Source: Paenibacillus camelliae (GTDB taxonomy: Bacteria > Bacillota > Bacilli > Paenibacillales > Paenibacillaceae). From it: a DNA stretch of 64,000 nucleotides. Made by a program: the position numbers and the translations under genes. The stretch is from NCBI RefSeq assembly GCF_023715345.1, contig NZ_JAMBNY010000001.1, positions 682,001-746,000 on the forward strand, read 5' to 3'. Shown here one piece after another: positions 1 to 8,651 of this stretch. The notes beneath the pieces were generated by a model that was not told the DNA's origin, ran no database searches, and worked only from the letters and a program-made list of their open reading frames with translations. How positions within the stretch are numbered: the first letter of the stretch is position 1; the number at the start of each line of letters is the position of its first letter.

Positions 1-618
1 TCTACCAACCGCGTAGAACAAGCTCAAGGTTGCAAGCACAGGCAGGGATAGTGGTAATACGATGCGGAATAGCTTACCAAAATCGCTGCAGCCATCAATT
101 TCCGCTGCTTCGTTCAAACTCTCAGGAATAGTCGAACGGAAGAACGTCACCATAATAATCATATAAAACGGACTGACTAATCCTGGTAGGATCAATACAA
201 GCATAGAATCTAGCAGCTTCAAATCCTTCATGAGCAAATACTCTGGAATTAATCCGCCGCTAAAAAACATCGTAAATACAATAATAAACATAAACAGCTG
301 CTTGCCCTTCAGACTATTAACAGATAAGGAGTATGCAGCCATTGTCGTCATAATCATCGCTGAGCCTGTAAACATCACTGTTAATAGAATGGTAAATAGT
401 AATGAACGTATCATCGTTATATCTGCAAATACGCGTTTGTACGCATCAAAATTCAAGTCAATTGGATAGATCGTAACCTTTCCTGAAACAATCGGTGCAT
501 TAGAGCTTAGAGAAACAGACATGATGTGCAGAAACGGTGCAAGACACAAGATGACGCAGCCGACAATAAATAATGTGTTAATAACATCGAATAACGAAAA
601 CTTACTCGTTTTTTGCAT
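1..618 (-). CDS. Carbohydrate ABC transporter permease, YtcP/LplC type (3' end cut by window)
   Basis: One of the two membrane subunits of a sugar ABC importer. The first 206 residues are visible; the C-terminus lies beyond the left edge. The start is the ATG at 616-618, preceded by a GGAG-type ribosome site. The N-terminus has a membrane segment (about residues 7-28), then more hydrophobic helices. The ATPase-contact EAA loop (EAAEIDG) begins near residue 170. It follows the partner permease by 27 bases and the binding protein gene further upstream, so the order is SBP-LplB-YtcP. No ATPase gene is visible; family members commonly share an MsmX-type ATPase encoded elsewhere. Family sure; substrate unknown. 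Confidence 0.9.
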   Translation of the reverse strand, partial: MQKTSKFSLFDVINTLFIVGCVILCLAPFLHIMSVSLSSNAPIVSGKVTIYPIDLNFDAYKRVFADITMIRSLLFTILLTVMFTGSAMIMTTMAAYSLSVNSLKGKQLFMFIIVFTMFFSGGLIPEYLLMKDLKLLDSMLVLILPGLVSPFYMIIMVTFFRSTIPESLNEAAEIDGCSDFGKLFRIVLPLSLPVLATLSLFYAVGR

Positions 619-645
619 CTCAATCGCTCCTTTCTCGCTAGTAAG

Positions 646-1548
646 CTAGATAATGCCTTCATCCGTCGTCTTTTTCGACACATAGTTCGCCGTTAGAATA
701 AATACAAGGCCTACGACTGCTTGGAATAAACCTACAGCGGTTGCAGTTGAGAACTGTCCACTCTGTAAGCCGATACGATAAATATAAGTGCTTAACACAT
801 CAGAATAATCTCTAACCATGACATTACCTATAATAAACGGACGATCGAAGCCGATATCGACCATGTCACCAATTTTTAGAATGAATAACACAATAATGGT
901 GGTCCGAATACCAGGTATCGTAATATGCCATATTCTTCTTAGTCGACTAGCTCCATCAACCTCAGCAGCCTCATACAGCTCCTTGTTGATACCTGTAATC
1001 GCTGCAAGATAAATGATGCTGCCCCAGCCTACACTTTGCCAAATACCAACGCTCGTATACGTTGCGAGCCAAGCGTTTTTTTCTGATAGAAATGGAATCG
1101 GCCCAATTCCGAGATCCTCTAATAGCAGATTGATCATCCCATAATTCGTTGCAAACACCTGATACACGATACCGCCAATAATGACCCATGATATAAAGTG
1201 CGGCAAATAGAGCATCGTTTGTGCCACTTTTTTGAATTTTTGCAGTCGCAGCTCATTCAAGCAGATGGCCAAAATAATCGGTGCTGGAAATCCAAATACC
1301 AAATCCAGGCCGTTCAGCATAAACGTGTTTCTAAGCGCAACATAAAAGCTCTTCTGAGAAAAAATATCTTTGAATACTTCTAGTCCGACCCATTCACTAG
1401 CCGAAATCCCTTTGAAAACGTTGAAGTCTTTAAAGGCGATCGTCACACCATAGATGGGCAAATACTTAAAAACGAAAAAATACGCCAACGGTAGAATTAG
1501 CATAATATATAGCTGCCAGTGCTTAAGCACGTAACTTTTACGAACCAT
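646..1548 (-). CDS. Sugar ABC transporter permease, LplB type
   Basis: Integral-membrane permease of 300 residues, partner of the YtcP-type permease just downstream. It has an N-terminal membrane helix (about 12-32, with the PLAYFFVFKYLP signature of LplB homologues), further helices, and an EAA loop (EAAEVDGASRLRRIW) near residue 190. The ATG has a strong GAGGAG ribosome site. Gene order after the solute-binding lipoprotein gene is that of complex-carbohydrate importers (LplABC, YtcQP-like). Substrate cannot be told from sequence. Confidence 0.92.
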   Translation of the reverse strand: MVRKSYVLKHWQLYIMLILPLAYFFVFKYLPIYGVTIAFKDFNVFKGISASEWVGLEVFKDIFSQKSFYVALRNTFMLNGLDLVFGFPAPIILAICLNELRLQKFKKVAQTMLYLPHFISWVIIGGIVYQVFATNYGMINLLLEDLGIGPIPFLSEKNAWLATYTSVGIWQSVGWGSIIYLAAITGINKELYEAAEVDGASRLRRIWHITIPGIRTTIIVLFILKIGDMVDIGFDRPFIIGNVMVRDYSDVLSTYIYRIGLQSGQFSTATAVGLFQAVVGLVFILTANYVSKKTTDEGII

Positions 1549-1627
1549 GACTCTCTCACTCCTCTAACGATGCTTTAAGACAAAGGAGGGCGGGAATAGA
1601 CCTCCCGCCCATTGCACGAGCCAATAT

Positions 1628-3259
1628 TTATTTCATTGCCTCATACATTGCAGTACGCTCCTGAATAACCTCATTACCTGCTGTATCCATGAAATCCTTT
1701 AGCGCTGCTTCATACGTTTGATCGAAGCTATCTGGCTTAGCCATAATAGATTTAACGAGCAATTCCTCGTACTTTTCTAGCATAACTACTGAATATTTAG
1801 CTTCTGAATCAAGTGGCTTCTCAAATTTGATTGGCTGACTTACTGCATCCTTATTCGCATATTCTCTTGAGATTGTCGCGATTTCACGATGTTTTTCTAC
1901 TACGCTTAATGCGTTATATTCGTTATTTTTTTCAGGTGAACCGAAATCAATGCCGTTTGTAATAATGAGCATATCACCAGAGTTGAATAGCAGCTTTTGA
2001 GCTTCCTCACTTGAATTACCAACTGGGTAACCGTTTACAAGATCATGATGCAAGCCTTCTTCACCGAAAGCCATGTACTGAATCACTTCATCCTGTGCCA
2101 TCCAGTTCAAATACTTAACTGCTTCTTCCGCACGCTCACTGAAGGAAGGCACCATAATATACATACCGCTTGGGTTATAAGCAGGCTGTCTATTCTTCCC
2201 TTCAAAATCAGTCCAAGGCAGCACTGGAACAACCTCAGCACCCTCAACGTTACCTTCAAGTGTCATAACAACGGAGTTTTCCCCGCCTCCAAATGCTGTA
2301 CCTGTATCTGCCATATATAATCCTGTGTATCCATTAACGAAATTCTCTTCTTTTTTCTTCTTATCTTTATCTAAAGCAAAGTCTTGATCGAGCAAGCCTT
2401 CGTTGTACAGCTTATTCAGAAATTGCAGCGCATCCTTATGACCATCCATCAAAATCGGATACTCACGCGAACCAATCGTTACAGAACGCAAGTAACGCGC
2501 CTCGTCCGATTGCTCCTTAATGAAGGACCAAATCACTGGCTCATACGAGTCTGGAGCTAAAGCAAAGCTTAATGGAATCGTTCTTTGGCCACCCAAATTA
2601 CTCTCCTTGAAGGCTTTTAGCGTCTCGTAGGTTTCTTCAGTAGTTGTCGGTACTGGCAGCTGCAGCTGGTCAAGCCAGTCTTTGCGAATTAAACTAGAAT
2701 ACTTTTGAAGATTTACACGTCTTGCCACAACCGCATACTGTGTTCCCTCAAATACACCGTATTGCAAGGAATCGGCAAGATAATTCTTTATATTTGGTCC
2801 ATGTTCATCAATAATTGGCCCAAGATCCGTTAAGCCCCCTTGCTGCGCCCAGCTATATGCTGCACCTTCATTGTACGTAAAGATTAAGTCTGGGGCAGTT
2901 CCCGCAGCCATTTGCACGTTTAAGCTGTTGATCTCTTCACTGCGCGGGATAGCAACATATTCGATATCTATGTTGTTTGGATCTCCGAAGTTTTTCTGTA
3001 CGTATTCTGTCATAAGATTATTTGTAACCGTTAATCCTTCGGGTGCATTACCGCGATCGAACACTTCTACTCTTAATTTCACTCGTTCCTTGCTTTCATT
3101 TTTATTGCTGTCTTGATTACTTCTAGGTGTTGTTGTAGACTTTGAACCTTCTGAATTGTTGTTACCTGTTCCTGTTGAGTTGCTGCTGCACCCTACAATC
3201 AAAGCGAAGCAAAGCGTTACAGTGAACAATAATGACCCCATTCTTTTAAGCGCTTTCAT
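1628..3259 (-). CDS. Extracellular solute-binding lipoprotein of sugar ABC importer
   Basis: Substrate-capturing protein of the importer encoded downstream, 543 residues. The signal peptide ends in a lipobox (LIVGC, Cys about residue 24), followed by a Ser/Asn/Gly/Thr-rich linker typical of surface lipoproteins, then a family 1 solute-binding domain. ATG with GGAGAGGG ribosome site. First gene of the operon; an AAGCGCTT-type operator lies about 200 bases upstream. The first codons themselves resemble a cre box, probably by chance. Ligand is probably an oligosaccharide, inferred from the partner permeases. Confidence 0.9.
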   Translation of the reverse strand: MKALKRMGSLLFTVTLCFALIVGCSSNSTGTGNNNSEGSKSTTTPRSNQDSNKNESKERVKLRVEVFDRGNAPEGLTVTNNLMTEYVQKNFGDPNNIDIEYVAIPRSEEINSLNVQMAAGTAPDLIFTYNEGAAYSWAQQGGLTDLGPIIDEHGPNIKNYLADSLQYGVFEGTQYAVVARRVNLQKYSSLIRKDWLDQLQLPVPTTTEETYETLKAFKESNLGGQRTIPLSFALAPDSYEPVIWSFIKEQSDEARYLRSVTIGSREYPILMDGHKDALQFLNKLYNEGLLDQDFALDKDKKKKEENFVNGYTGLYMADTGTAFGGGENSVVMTLEGNVEGAEVVPVLPWTDFEGKNRQPAYNPSGMYIMVPSFSERAEEAVKYLNWMAQDEVIQYMAFGEEGLHHDLVNGYPVGNSSEEAQKLLFNSGDMLIITNGIDFGSPEKNNEYNALSVVEKHREIATISREYANKDAVSQPIKFEKPLDSEAKYSVVMLEKYEELLVKSIMAKPDSFDQTYEAALKDFMDTAGNEVIQERTAMYEAMK

Positions 3260-3454
3260 ATTGCTACCCTCTCCTTTTCTAAAATAAAAAGTGAATATAG
3301 CTCAAGAAGCAACCTCGTGGTGTACCTGAATCATAATTGTGCTGCATCCAAAGGGTCAACATACATGATTCTGTCTACTATACAAATCTCTAGATCACGG
3401 CCCGCAAGCCCTGTAGTGACGCGGGTTATAGAAAATTAATAAAACTCCATTAAA

Positions 3455-3467
3455 GTAAGCGCTTAAC
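3455..3467. promoter_or_regulatory. cre/LacI-type operator candidate
   Basis: GTAAGCGCTTAAC contains the perfect palindrome TAAGCGCTTA, the core of CcpA cre and LacI-family operators. It lies about 196 bases upstream of the sugar-binding lipoprotein gene. Nearly the same sequence (GTAAGCGCTTAC, 25662-25673) precedes the other sugar ABC operon in this window, which supports a shared carbon-source regulator. Which protein binds is inference. Confidence 0.5.
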
Positions 3468-3559
3468 CAAGTTTCATTAAAAATTGACTTCTTAATTTTA
3501 TGTATTAACAACATCTTCTTCATCATTGTATGCAATTTATATCATTTTCTCAACAATAA

Positions 3560-3624
3560 ATTAGGGTAAGAGCAGAGGAAATCGCTTGACCTATTTCCCT
3601 CTTTTTCTATACTCTTACCCTTAA
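3560..3624 (-). terminator. Long inverted repeat, terminator for ABC exporter pair
   Basis: Outer arms TTAGGGTAAGAG and CTCTTACCCTTAA with inner arms AGAGGAAAT / ATTTCCCTCT. It lies just beyond the stop codon of the 3667-4389 permease gene on the minus strand. Confidence 0.55.
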
Positions 3625-3666
3625 TTCTCTGTCATTCGATCACGATCCAACAATCTTGCTCATTAC

Positions 3667-4389
3667 TCAAGTCGGCGAATCCTGTTTTTTTCTATTGAGT
3701 ATTATTAGAAATAGTGCAGATGAAGCAAAGCTGTAAAGCATCGTCACACCGATTGGCATCCATTTCATGCCAAGGGCATGATTCTCATAATTATATAGCA
3801 CATCCATCATAGCATTGACAGGTGGGAACAATATCGTCACATATTGAATCGCGCTCGGCAATAGATTGTTGATTGACTGGGCACTGAATGCAACAACGAC
3901 AACCAAGGTCAACAGTAAAAATGACGTTAAGCGGGAACGGATGAATTTCGTACAGAACCAGCAAGTGATGGCTACTGCAAGCCATGATGCAGATAAATGA
4001 TACAGCAGTGACATCAATAGCTCCGTTATGCTAGGAGCTCTATCGAATTTATAAGTTAGTGCGGGGTATAGCAGAGCAAAGATTGCAAAGGGGACAGTAA
4101 ACAACCAGCTGTACAGCAGCTTCGCTATGTATAAAGTGCGTATATTCCCAGCATGCATAATCGATATCGCCTCTTGATTCATCGTTTCATTATCGATAAT
4201 GGCATAGCTTAGCATCGTTGAAATAATAAATAAAAAGGATACTGAAAAGGAATAGCTCTCCATCACTGGATTAGGTACAACGCTATAAATAAAAACAATT
4301 CCCGCCAAAAATATAAAGCTAGGTGGGCCAAATCGGTAGGAACGGATAAAGCAAGTATGTAAATAGGATAACAAGGAAATCAATAACAT
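3667..4389 (-). CDS. ABC transporter membrane protein
   Basis: Hydrophobic protein of about 240 residues with about six membrane segments, no ATP-binding motif and no clear family signature beyond ABC-2-like permease character. The ATG at 4389 overlaps the TGA of the ATPase gene (TGATG), with an AAGGTAGGG ribosome site; a GTG one codon upstream is possible. Translational coupling to the ATPase marks it as the channel half of a two-gene transporter. Substrate unknown. Confidence 0.75.
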   Translation of the reverse strand: MLLISLLSYLHTCFIRSYRFGPPSFIFLAGIVFIYSVVPNPVMESYSFSVSFLFIISTMLSYAIIDNETMNQEAISIMHAGNIRTLYIAKLLYSWLFTVPFAIFALLYPALTYKFDRAPSITELLMSLLYHLSASWLAVAITCWFCTKFIRSRLTSFLLLTLVVVVAFSAQSINNLLPSAIQYVTILFPPVNAMMDVLYNYENHALGMKWMPIGVTMLYSFASSALFLIILNRKKQDSPT

Positions 4390-5252
4390 CACCCTACCTT
4401 TCTCTGCAGCGAGAATAGTTCTATGCCATTCTTCAGCAGCTCCGTCATAAAGTCGTTATAATCCTTCTTCTGGATCGTAATGATGATTCGGTTCTCATCT
4501 GAAGATTGAAATACAGCTTCAGGAAATTGACTAGCAAGTTGCTCTTGCAGCTCTTCTTCTACATAACAAACAATCTCGAAGCTAATCTCGTTGAAGCTTG
4601 CTGCATCAGTCATTGGCTCCTCGCTTAGTTTCCCTTGTCGAATAAAATAGATCGTGCTGTCTAGTTGACTTGCGAGTAATGGATCATGCACAGCAGCAAC
4701 GATGGAGGCTCCTTCTTCTTGAATAGCCTGAAGGGAAGACACCAGATGTTCAGCTGATGGTTTATCAAGTCCTGAGAATGGCTCGTCCAATACAACAAGA
4801 TCAGGTCTATTAAGTGTTGCCTGCATAATGTTAACCTTTTGCAGCATTCCCTTAGAGAACTGTGTCATTTTAATCGTAGATTGCTCTAGCTGGAACAAGG
4901 AATGCAGCTCATCAATGCGCGCTTGCAGCTGCTGTTTCGAAATATGTGCAATTCTTCCCATATGAGTCAAATACTCCGTAGACGTCATTTTAAGCTTAGG
5001 CATACGGTCTGGCGCATAGCCTAGCACAATTCCAGTCGAATCTATCAATCTTTCTCCTGCAGTTACTGGAATAAGCCCGCTTATTAGACGAAGCAATGTA
5101 CTTTTGCCCGAACCATTGCTTCCCATAATAATGATTGAATCGCCTCTTTTAATTTGCAGCGATATATCGGATAACACGGTACGATCATTGAATCCCTTCG
5201 TAACATGCTTAAGCGTAAGTAATGCATTAGACAAATCTTTCACCACCATCAT
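4389..5252 (-). CDS. ABC transporter ATP-binding protein
   Basis: Single nucleotide-binding domain of 287 residues. Walker A GSNGSGKST near residue 44, signature FSKGMLQ near 136, Walker B LVVLDEP near 157, switch His in AAVHD near 188. About 80 residues follow the core. It overlaps the membrane-protein gene and should power that exporter-type unit. The start is uncertain: several in-frame ATG/GTG codons lie in the first five codons and no strong ribosome site is visible. Confidence 0.88.
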   Translation of the reverse strand: MMVVKDLSNALLTLKHVTKGFNDRTVLSDISLQIKRGDSIIIMGSNGSGKSTLLRLISGLIPVTAGERLIDSTGIVLGYAPDRMPKLKMTSTEYLTHMGRIAHISKQQLQARIDELHSLFQLEQSTIKMTQFSKGMLQKVNIMQATLNRPDLVVLDEPFSGLDKPSAEHLVSSLQAIQEEGASIVAAVHDPLLASQLDSTIYFIRQGKLSEEPMTDAASFNEISFEIVCYVEEELQEQLASQFPEAVFQSSDENRIIITIQKKDYNDFMTELLKNGIELFSLQRKVG

Positions 5253-5333
5253 TAATAAATTTTCCTATAAATAGAATAGCTGGAAAGCTACCCATTAATC
5301 AACTCAACATGCGCTATTGAAATATCATCTCAA

Positions 5334-5362
5334 TAAAAAGGCCTACTCCACTTGGAGTAGGC
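5334..5362 (-). terminator. Rho-independent terminator of MFS gene
   Basis: Perfect 9-bp stem GCCTACTCC / GGAGTAGGC with ACTT loop, followed on the minus strand by CTTTTTATT. It lies 70 bases past the stop of the 5434-6678 gene. Confidence 0.85.
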
Positions 5363-5433
5363 TGCTATTCTGTTTATCAATCTGCCATTCAACTGCTATC
5401 ATTCAGTTCGATGGTGTTGCAACGATGTGTTTA

Positions 5434-6678
5434 TTACAAAACCTTCACGGATACATTCTTTGTTTTTTGCAGCTGTCTAATACAAACGATAATAATTATT
5501 GGGAATATGATCGTTAACAGCAAGCCCCCTCTTAAGCTAAACTCGGCAAGCTGACTGCTCGTTTGTATTTCTTCTATTAATGACCAACTAGAATGTGATA
5601 CTGCTAGTGACACGATCCCTACCGCGCTTGGTCCAATCGCGCACCCAATATCTCCACCAAGTGCCAAAAGAGCAAACATGGAATTACCGCCTCTTGGATA
5701 GGTTTCAGAGGATAAGCTAATCGTAACCGGCCACATCACACCTATTGCTAAACCTGTAAGTGCGCATCCTATTAGTGCAACAATCGGGTCAAGCGCCAAT
5801 GATGCAATAAGATAACTAAAAATACATAGAACAGATGACCACATTAGCAGCTTCTTCATATCCACTTTTCTCGCTAACTTGCTATAAAAAATCCGCGCTA
5901 ACCCCATGAGCGCAGCAAATGCACAGGGCCCCAACAAATCACCAAAAGCTTTAGAAACACCGAGCCCACGCTCAGCATACAACGAGGACCATTTTGACAT
6001 CGCCTGCTCAGCTGCTCCGGCACAAATCATAAGCACAAACAATAACCAAAACGTTTTTAATGTTAAGAGCCTTCTCATTGATGTCCGCTCATGCTGCTCC
6101 ACAAGCTCTCTTACAGGAACTATTGTAAACAAGAAGGTATTAATTAAAGGAACGATACTCCAAATAATAGGCAAGTAAATCCAGTTACGCAGACCGAATA
6201 TTGTAAAATACAAAGTAGTTAAGAAGATAACCCCAACTAGCCCCCAGCAATAAAAAGAATGCAGCACACTCATCGCACTAGCCTTTTCTTCACCAGGTAA
6301 CGCTTCTACGATCGGGCTAATAACAACTTCAATAAAACCTCCACCCACTGAATTTAATGATATCGCAATGAGTAAAGCCCAAAACGGCTCCATATACTCG
6401 GGTAAAATACTCATGCATGCCAACCCGCCAACACAGCATAGGTTCGCAATAATGATAGAAGCTCTATATCCGATACGATCGACTACCTTACCAGCGATAA
6501 TATCGATACAAATCTGAACAGAAAAACCTATCGTTATGAGTAAAGCTATTTTTTCTAAGGAGAGATTAAATTGTTCTTGAAATATTATTAGTAACAATGA
6601 AGGTAAATTCGAAACCACTGCTTGCGTAACATAACCGATAAAACATGCATACAATGTATGCTTAAAGCTAAAATTCAT
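5434..6678 (-). CDS. MFS transporter
   Basis: Major facilitator permease, 414 residues, about 12 membrane helices, related to sugar-type MFS proteins. The A-loop region carries DRIGYRASI after helix 2. The chosen start (MNFSFKHTL, 6678) has a GGAGGG ribosome site 6 bases away; the longer reading from 6738 has none. It is divergent from an AraC-family regulator across a 121-bp gap centred on a palindrome, suggesting regulator-controlled uptake or efflux of a small carbohydrate-like molecule. Substrate unknown. Confidence 0.85.
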   Translation of the reverse strand: MNFSFKHTLYACFIGYVTQAVVSNLPSLLLIIFQEQFNLSLEKIALLITIGFSVQICIDIIAGKVVDRIGYRASIIIANLCCVGGLACMSILPEYMEPFWALLIAISLNSVGGGFIEVVISPIVEALPGEEKASAMSVLHSFYCWGLVGVIFLTTLYFTIFGLRNWIYLPIIWSIVPLINTFLFTIVPVRELVEQHERTSMRRLLTLKTFWLLFVLMICAGAAEQAMSKWSSLYAERGLGVSKAFGDLLGPCAFAALMGLARIFYSKLARKVDMKKLLMWSSVLCIFSYLIASLALDPIVALIGCALTGLAIGVMWPVTISLSSETYPRGGNSMFALLALGGDIGCAIGPSAVGIVSLAVSHSSWSLIEEIQTSSQLAEFSLRGGLLLTIIFPIIIIVCIRQLQKTKNVSVKVL

Positions 6679-6723
6679 AAAGCCCTCCAACCTGATTGAA
6701 AAACTATCAGTAAATAATATAAT

Positions 6724-6735
6724 TATACTAGTATA
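6724..6735. promoter_or_regulatory. Palindrome in MFS/AraC intergenic region
   Basis: TATACTAGTATA is a perfect 12-bp palindrome between the divergent MFS and AraC genes. It could be an operator or simply part of overlapping AT-rich -10 elements. Confidence 0.35.
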
Positions 6736-6799
6736 CATATTAATTATTTCTAATTATTCCTTCTAAATCTATCATTAACTACCCTAATATGGAGGATTT

Positions 6800-7705
6800 A
6801 TGCAAATTAATAAAATTAACGTTGATCATCGTAAAAAAGAATTAATACAGTACAGTAGCATTAAATTCCCAATACAGATTTACTTGGATGATCTCCATAC
6901 ATATGATTTAGACTATATTAATTCACATTGGCATAAAGAATTTCAATTCTCTGTTGTATTAGAAGGAGAAGTTGAGGTTAGAGCGAACGATGCATCTATT
7001 ATTCTTCGGGCTGGTGAGGGTATTTTTATTAACTCTGAGGTTTTACATTCTATTAGCTCAACTAGCTCACAAAATGCAATTTTGTTTTCAATTATTGTTA
7101 GTCCGCAGATCGCCAATGTTGAACACAGTCTCATTTATGAAAATTATATTCATGCTCTAGTGAATAGTAAGGCCATCCCCTATATTGAATTACGTCATGC
7201 TGCATGGCAGAAGGAATGCATCCGTTTATTAACCTGTATTTATCAATTAGATCAGCAAAGGAAATTCGGCTATGAACTGTTAGTCATCAGTTATTTAGCT
7301 AAGATTTGGAATCACCTCGTCGTTAATTCTAAGGAGATACTTATCAGTCATAGCCAAATTGAATTGTCCATTAATCAGCAGCGCATTAATATGATGTTAA
7401 ACTATATTCATACACATTTTCATGAATCAATTAAGCTTGTCGATATTGCAAACTCGGTAAATATAAGTACAAGTGAATGTAATCGTTGCTTTCAAAAATT
7501 GCTCGGTATAACACCCATTGAATATTTAATCCAAGTTCGACTGGAGCATGCTATCACACTATTAGTTGAAACGAATATGCCTGTAATCGATATCGCGTTC
7601 AGATGCGGCTTTAATCATTTAAGCTATTTTGGCAAAGTATTTAAGGATTATAAGGGCATGTCCCCGACTAGGTTCCGAGATGCTAATAAAAAAGCTAATG
7701 CATAA
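6800..7705 (+). CDS. AraC-family transcriptional regulator with cupin sensor domain
   Basis: 301 residues. The N-terminal beta-barrel (about 15-130) has the cupin-like HWHKEFQFSVVLEGE stretch. The C-terminal double helix-turn-helix (about 195-295) ends in the AraC signature (IDIAFRCGFNHLSYFGKVFKDYKGMSPTRFR region). GGAGG lies 5 bases before the ATG. Family members usually activate adjacent sugar-use genes; the target is probably the divergent MFS gene. Ligand not determinable. Confidence 0.9.
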   Translation: MQINKINVDHRKKELIQYSSIKFPIQIYLDDLHTYDLDYINSHWHKEFQFSVVLEGEVEVRANDASIILRAGEGIFINSEVLHSISSTSSQNAILFSIIVSPQIANVEHSLIYENYIHALVNSKAIPYIELRHAAWQKECIRLLTCIYQLDQQRKFGYELLVISYLAKIWNHLVVNSKEILISHSQIELSINQQRINMMLNYIHTHFHESIKLVDIANSVNISTSECNRCFQKLLGITPIEYLIQVRLEHAITLLVETNMPVIDIAFRCGFNHLSYFGKVFKDYKGMSPTRFRDANKKANA

Positions 7706-7768
7706 CGATTAGTTGAACGTTCCTGTCATGAATGCTACATATGCTCGTACCTATTTTTAAGGTACAGG

Positions 7769-7797
7769 CACAACTGGGCAGCTACCCACATACATTA
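7769..7797 (+). promoter_or_regulatory. sigK promoter (sigma-E/sigma-K consensus)
   Basis: CACA (7769-7772), 16-bp spacer, CATACATTA (7789-7797). This matches the sigma-K pattern mACm-N16-CATAnnnTA, and CATACATT also matches the sigma-E -10. Placed 60 bases upstream of the sigK start. In B. subtilis sigK is first transcribed by sigma-E, then by its own product. A short GGCCT/AGGCC hairpin (7814-7828) lies in the leader. Confidence 0.7.
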
Positions 7798-7856
7798 GAG
7801 AACAGACTGCAGCGGCCTTTTTTAGGCCCATGTAAAGTTCATCAGGAGGTGGAGCT

Positions 7857-8573
7857 ATGCCTGGTTTTTTCACATCAATCGCCTTATTTATTAAGCAATT
7901 GACCTTATTAGTATCCTACGTCAAGAACAATGCTTTTCCACAGCCGTTGAAGGAAGAGGAAGAGCAGTATCATCTGACGCGAATGGCTGAGGGGGATGTA
8001 GATTCACGAAATACGTTAATCGAACATAACTTGCGTCTAGTCGCACATATCGTGAAGAAGTTCGACAATACGGGTGAGGATCAAGAGGATCTCATCTCAA
8101 TCGGCACGATTGGGTTAATTAAAGCGATCGAAGGCTTTCAGCAAGGCAAAGGCACCAAGCTGGCTACGTTTGCTGCTCGTTGTATTGAGAACGAGATATT
8201 GATGCACCTTCGTTCCCTCAAAAAAACTCGCAAGGACGTTTCGCTTCATGACCCTATCGGCACTGACAAAGAGGGCAATGAAATAACTTTAATCGATATA
8301 CTTGGCAATGAAGGGGACGATATTGCCGATCAAGTACAGCTAGAGATGGAAAAGAGTAAAATTTTCAAAAACCTCAGTATTCTTGATGATAGAGAGAAAG
8401 AGGTAATCATCACGCGATTTGGCTTACTTAGCGGCGGTGATGAGCGCACGCAGCGCGAAATTGCTAAGGATTTAGGGATTAGTCGCAGCTACGTCTCTCG
8501 GATCGAGAAACGGGCGCTGATGAAGCTGTATCATGAGTTTTATAAGGAAAAGGATAAGTCGAGTAGAAGATAA
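7857..8573 (+). CDS. sigK: RNA polymerase sporulation sigma factor sigma-K
   Basis: Late mother-cell sigma factor directing coat and spore-maturation genes. 238 residues, intact. The hydrophobic pro-sequence (about residues 1-20, [15 protein letters not shown]...) is the part removed by the SpoIVFB protease. Region 2 includes [12 protein letters not shown] and [14 protein letters not shown]; region 4 carries the helix-turn-helix [32 protein letters not shown] lies before the ATG. The gene is continuous, with no skin-type element splitting it. A sigma-E/sigma-K-type promoter precedes it and a strong terminator follows. Confidence 0.97.
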   Translation: MPGFFTSIALFIKQLTLLVSYVKNNAFPQPLKEEEEQYHLTRMAEGDVDSRNTLIEHNLRLVAHIVKKFDNTGEDQEDLISIGTIGLIKAIEGFQQGKGTKLATFAARCIENEILMHLRSLKKTRKDVSLHDPIGTDKEGNEITLIDILGNEGDDIADQVQLEMEKSKIFKNLSILDDREKEVIITRFGLLSGGDERTQREIAKDLGISRSYVSRIEKRALMKLYHEFYKEKDKSSRR

Positions 8574-8582
8574 TATAACGTT

Positions 8583-8624
8583 AAAGGCCAAGCAAGGTAG
8601 ATGTGTCTACTTAGCTTGGCCTTT
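8583..8624. terminator. Bidirectional terminator between sigK and erm
   Basis: Arms AAAGGCCAAGC and GCTTGGCCTTT with an inner GGTAGA/TCTACT extension, between two convergent genes. The T-rich flank is short on the plus side. Confidence 0.75.
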
Positions 8625-8651
8625 GTAATTGTTCCTGTTGTTTCTAATATA

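Larger units (their letters stand above)
3260..3666. other. Intergenic region upstream of the sugar ABC operon
   Basis: No credible gene. The part nearest 3259 should hold the promoter and leader of the ABC operon, including the operator-like site at 3455-3467. The part near 3560-3624 holds a long inverted repeat that acts as a terminator for the ABC exporter pair. No riboswitch motif was recognised. Confidence 0.6.

Noticed and set aside
3248..3259. ATGAAAGCGCTT looks like a cre box at the start of the binding-protein gene
   Set aside because: It is the coding sequence for Met-Lys-Ala-Leu; a chance match cannot be excluded and another operator-like site lies upstream.
7744..7828. Possible riboswitch before sigK
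   Set aside because: Only short stems (GTACC/GGTAC and GGCCT/AGGCC) are present; no known riboswitch core, and the promoter explains much of the region.
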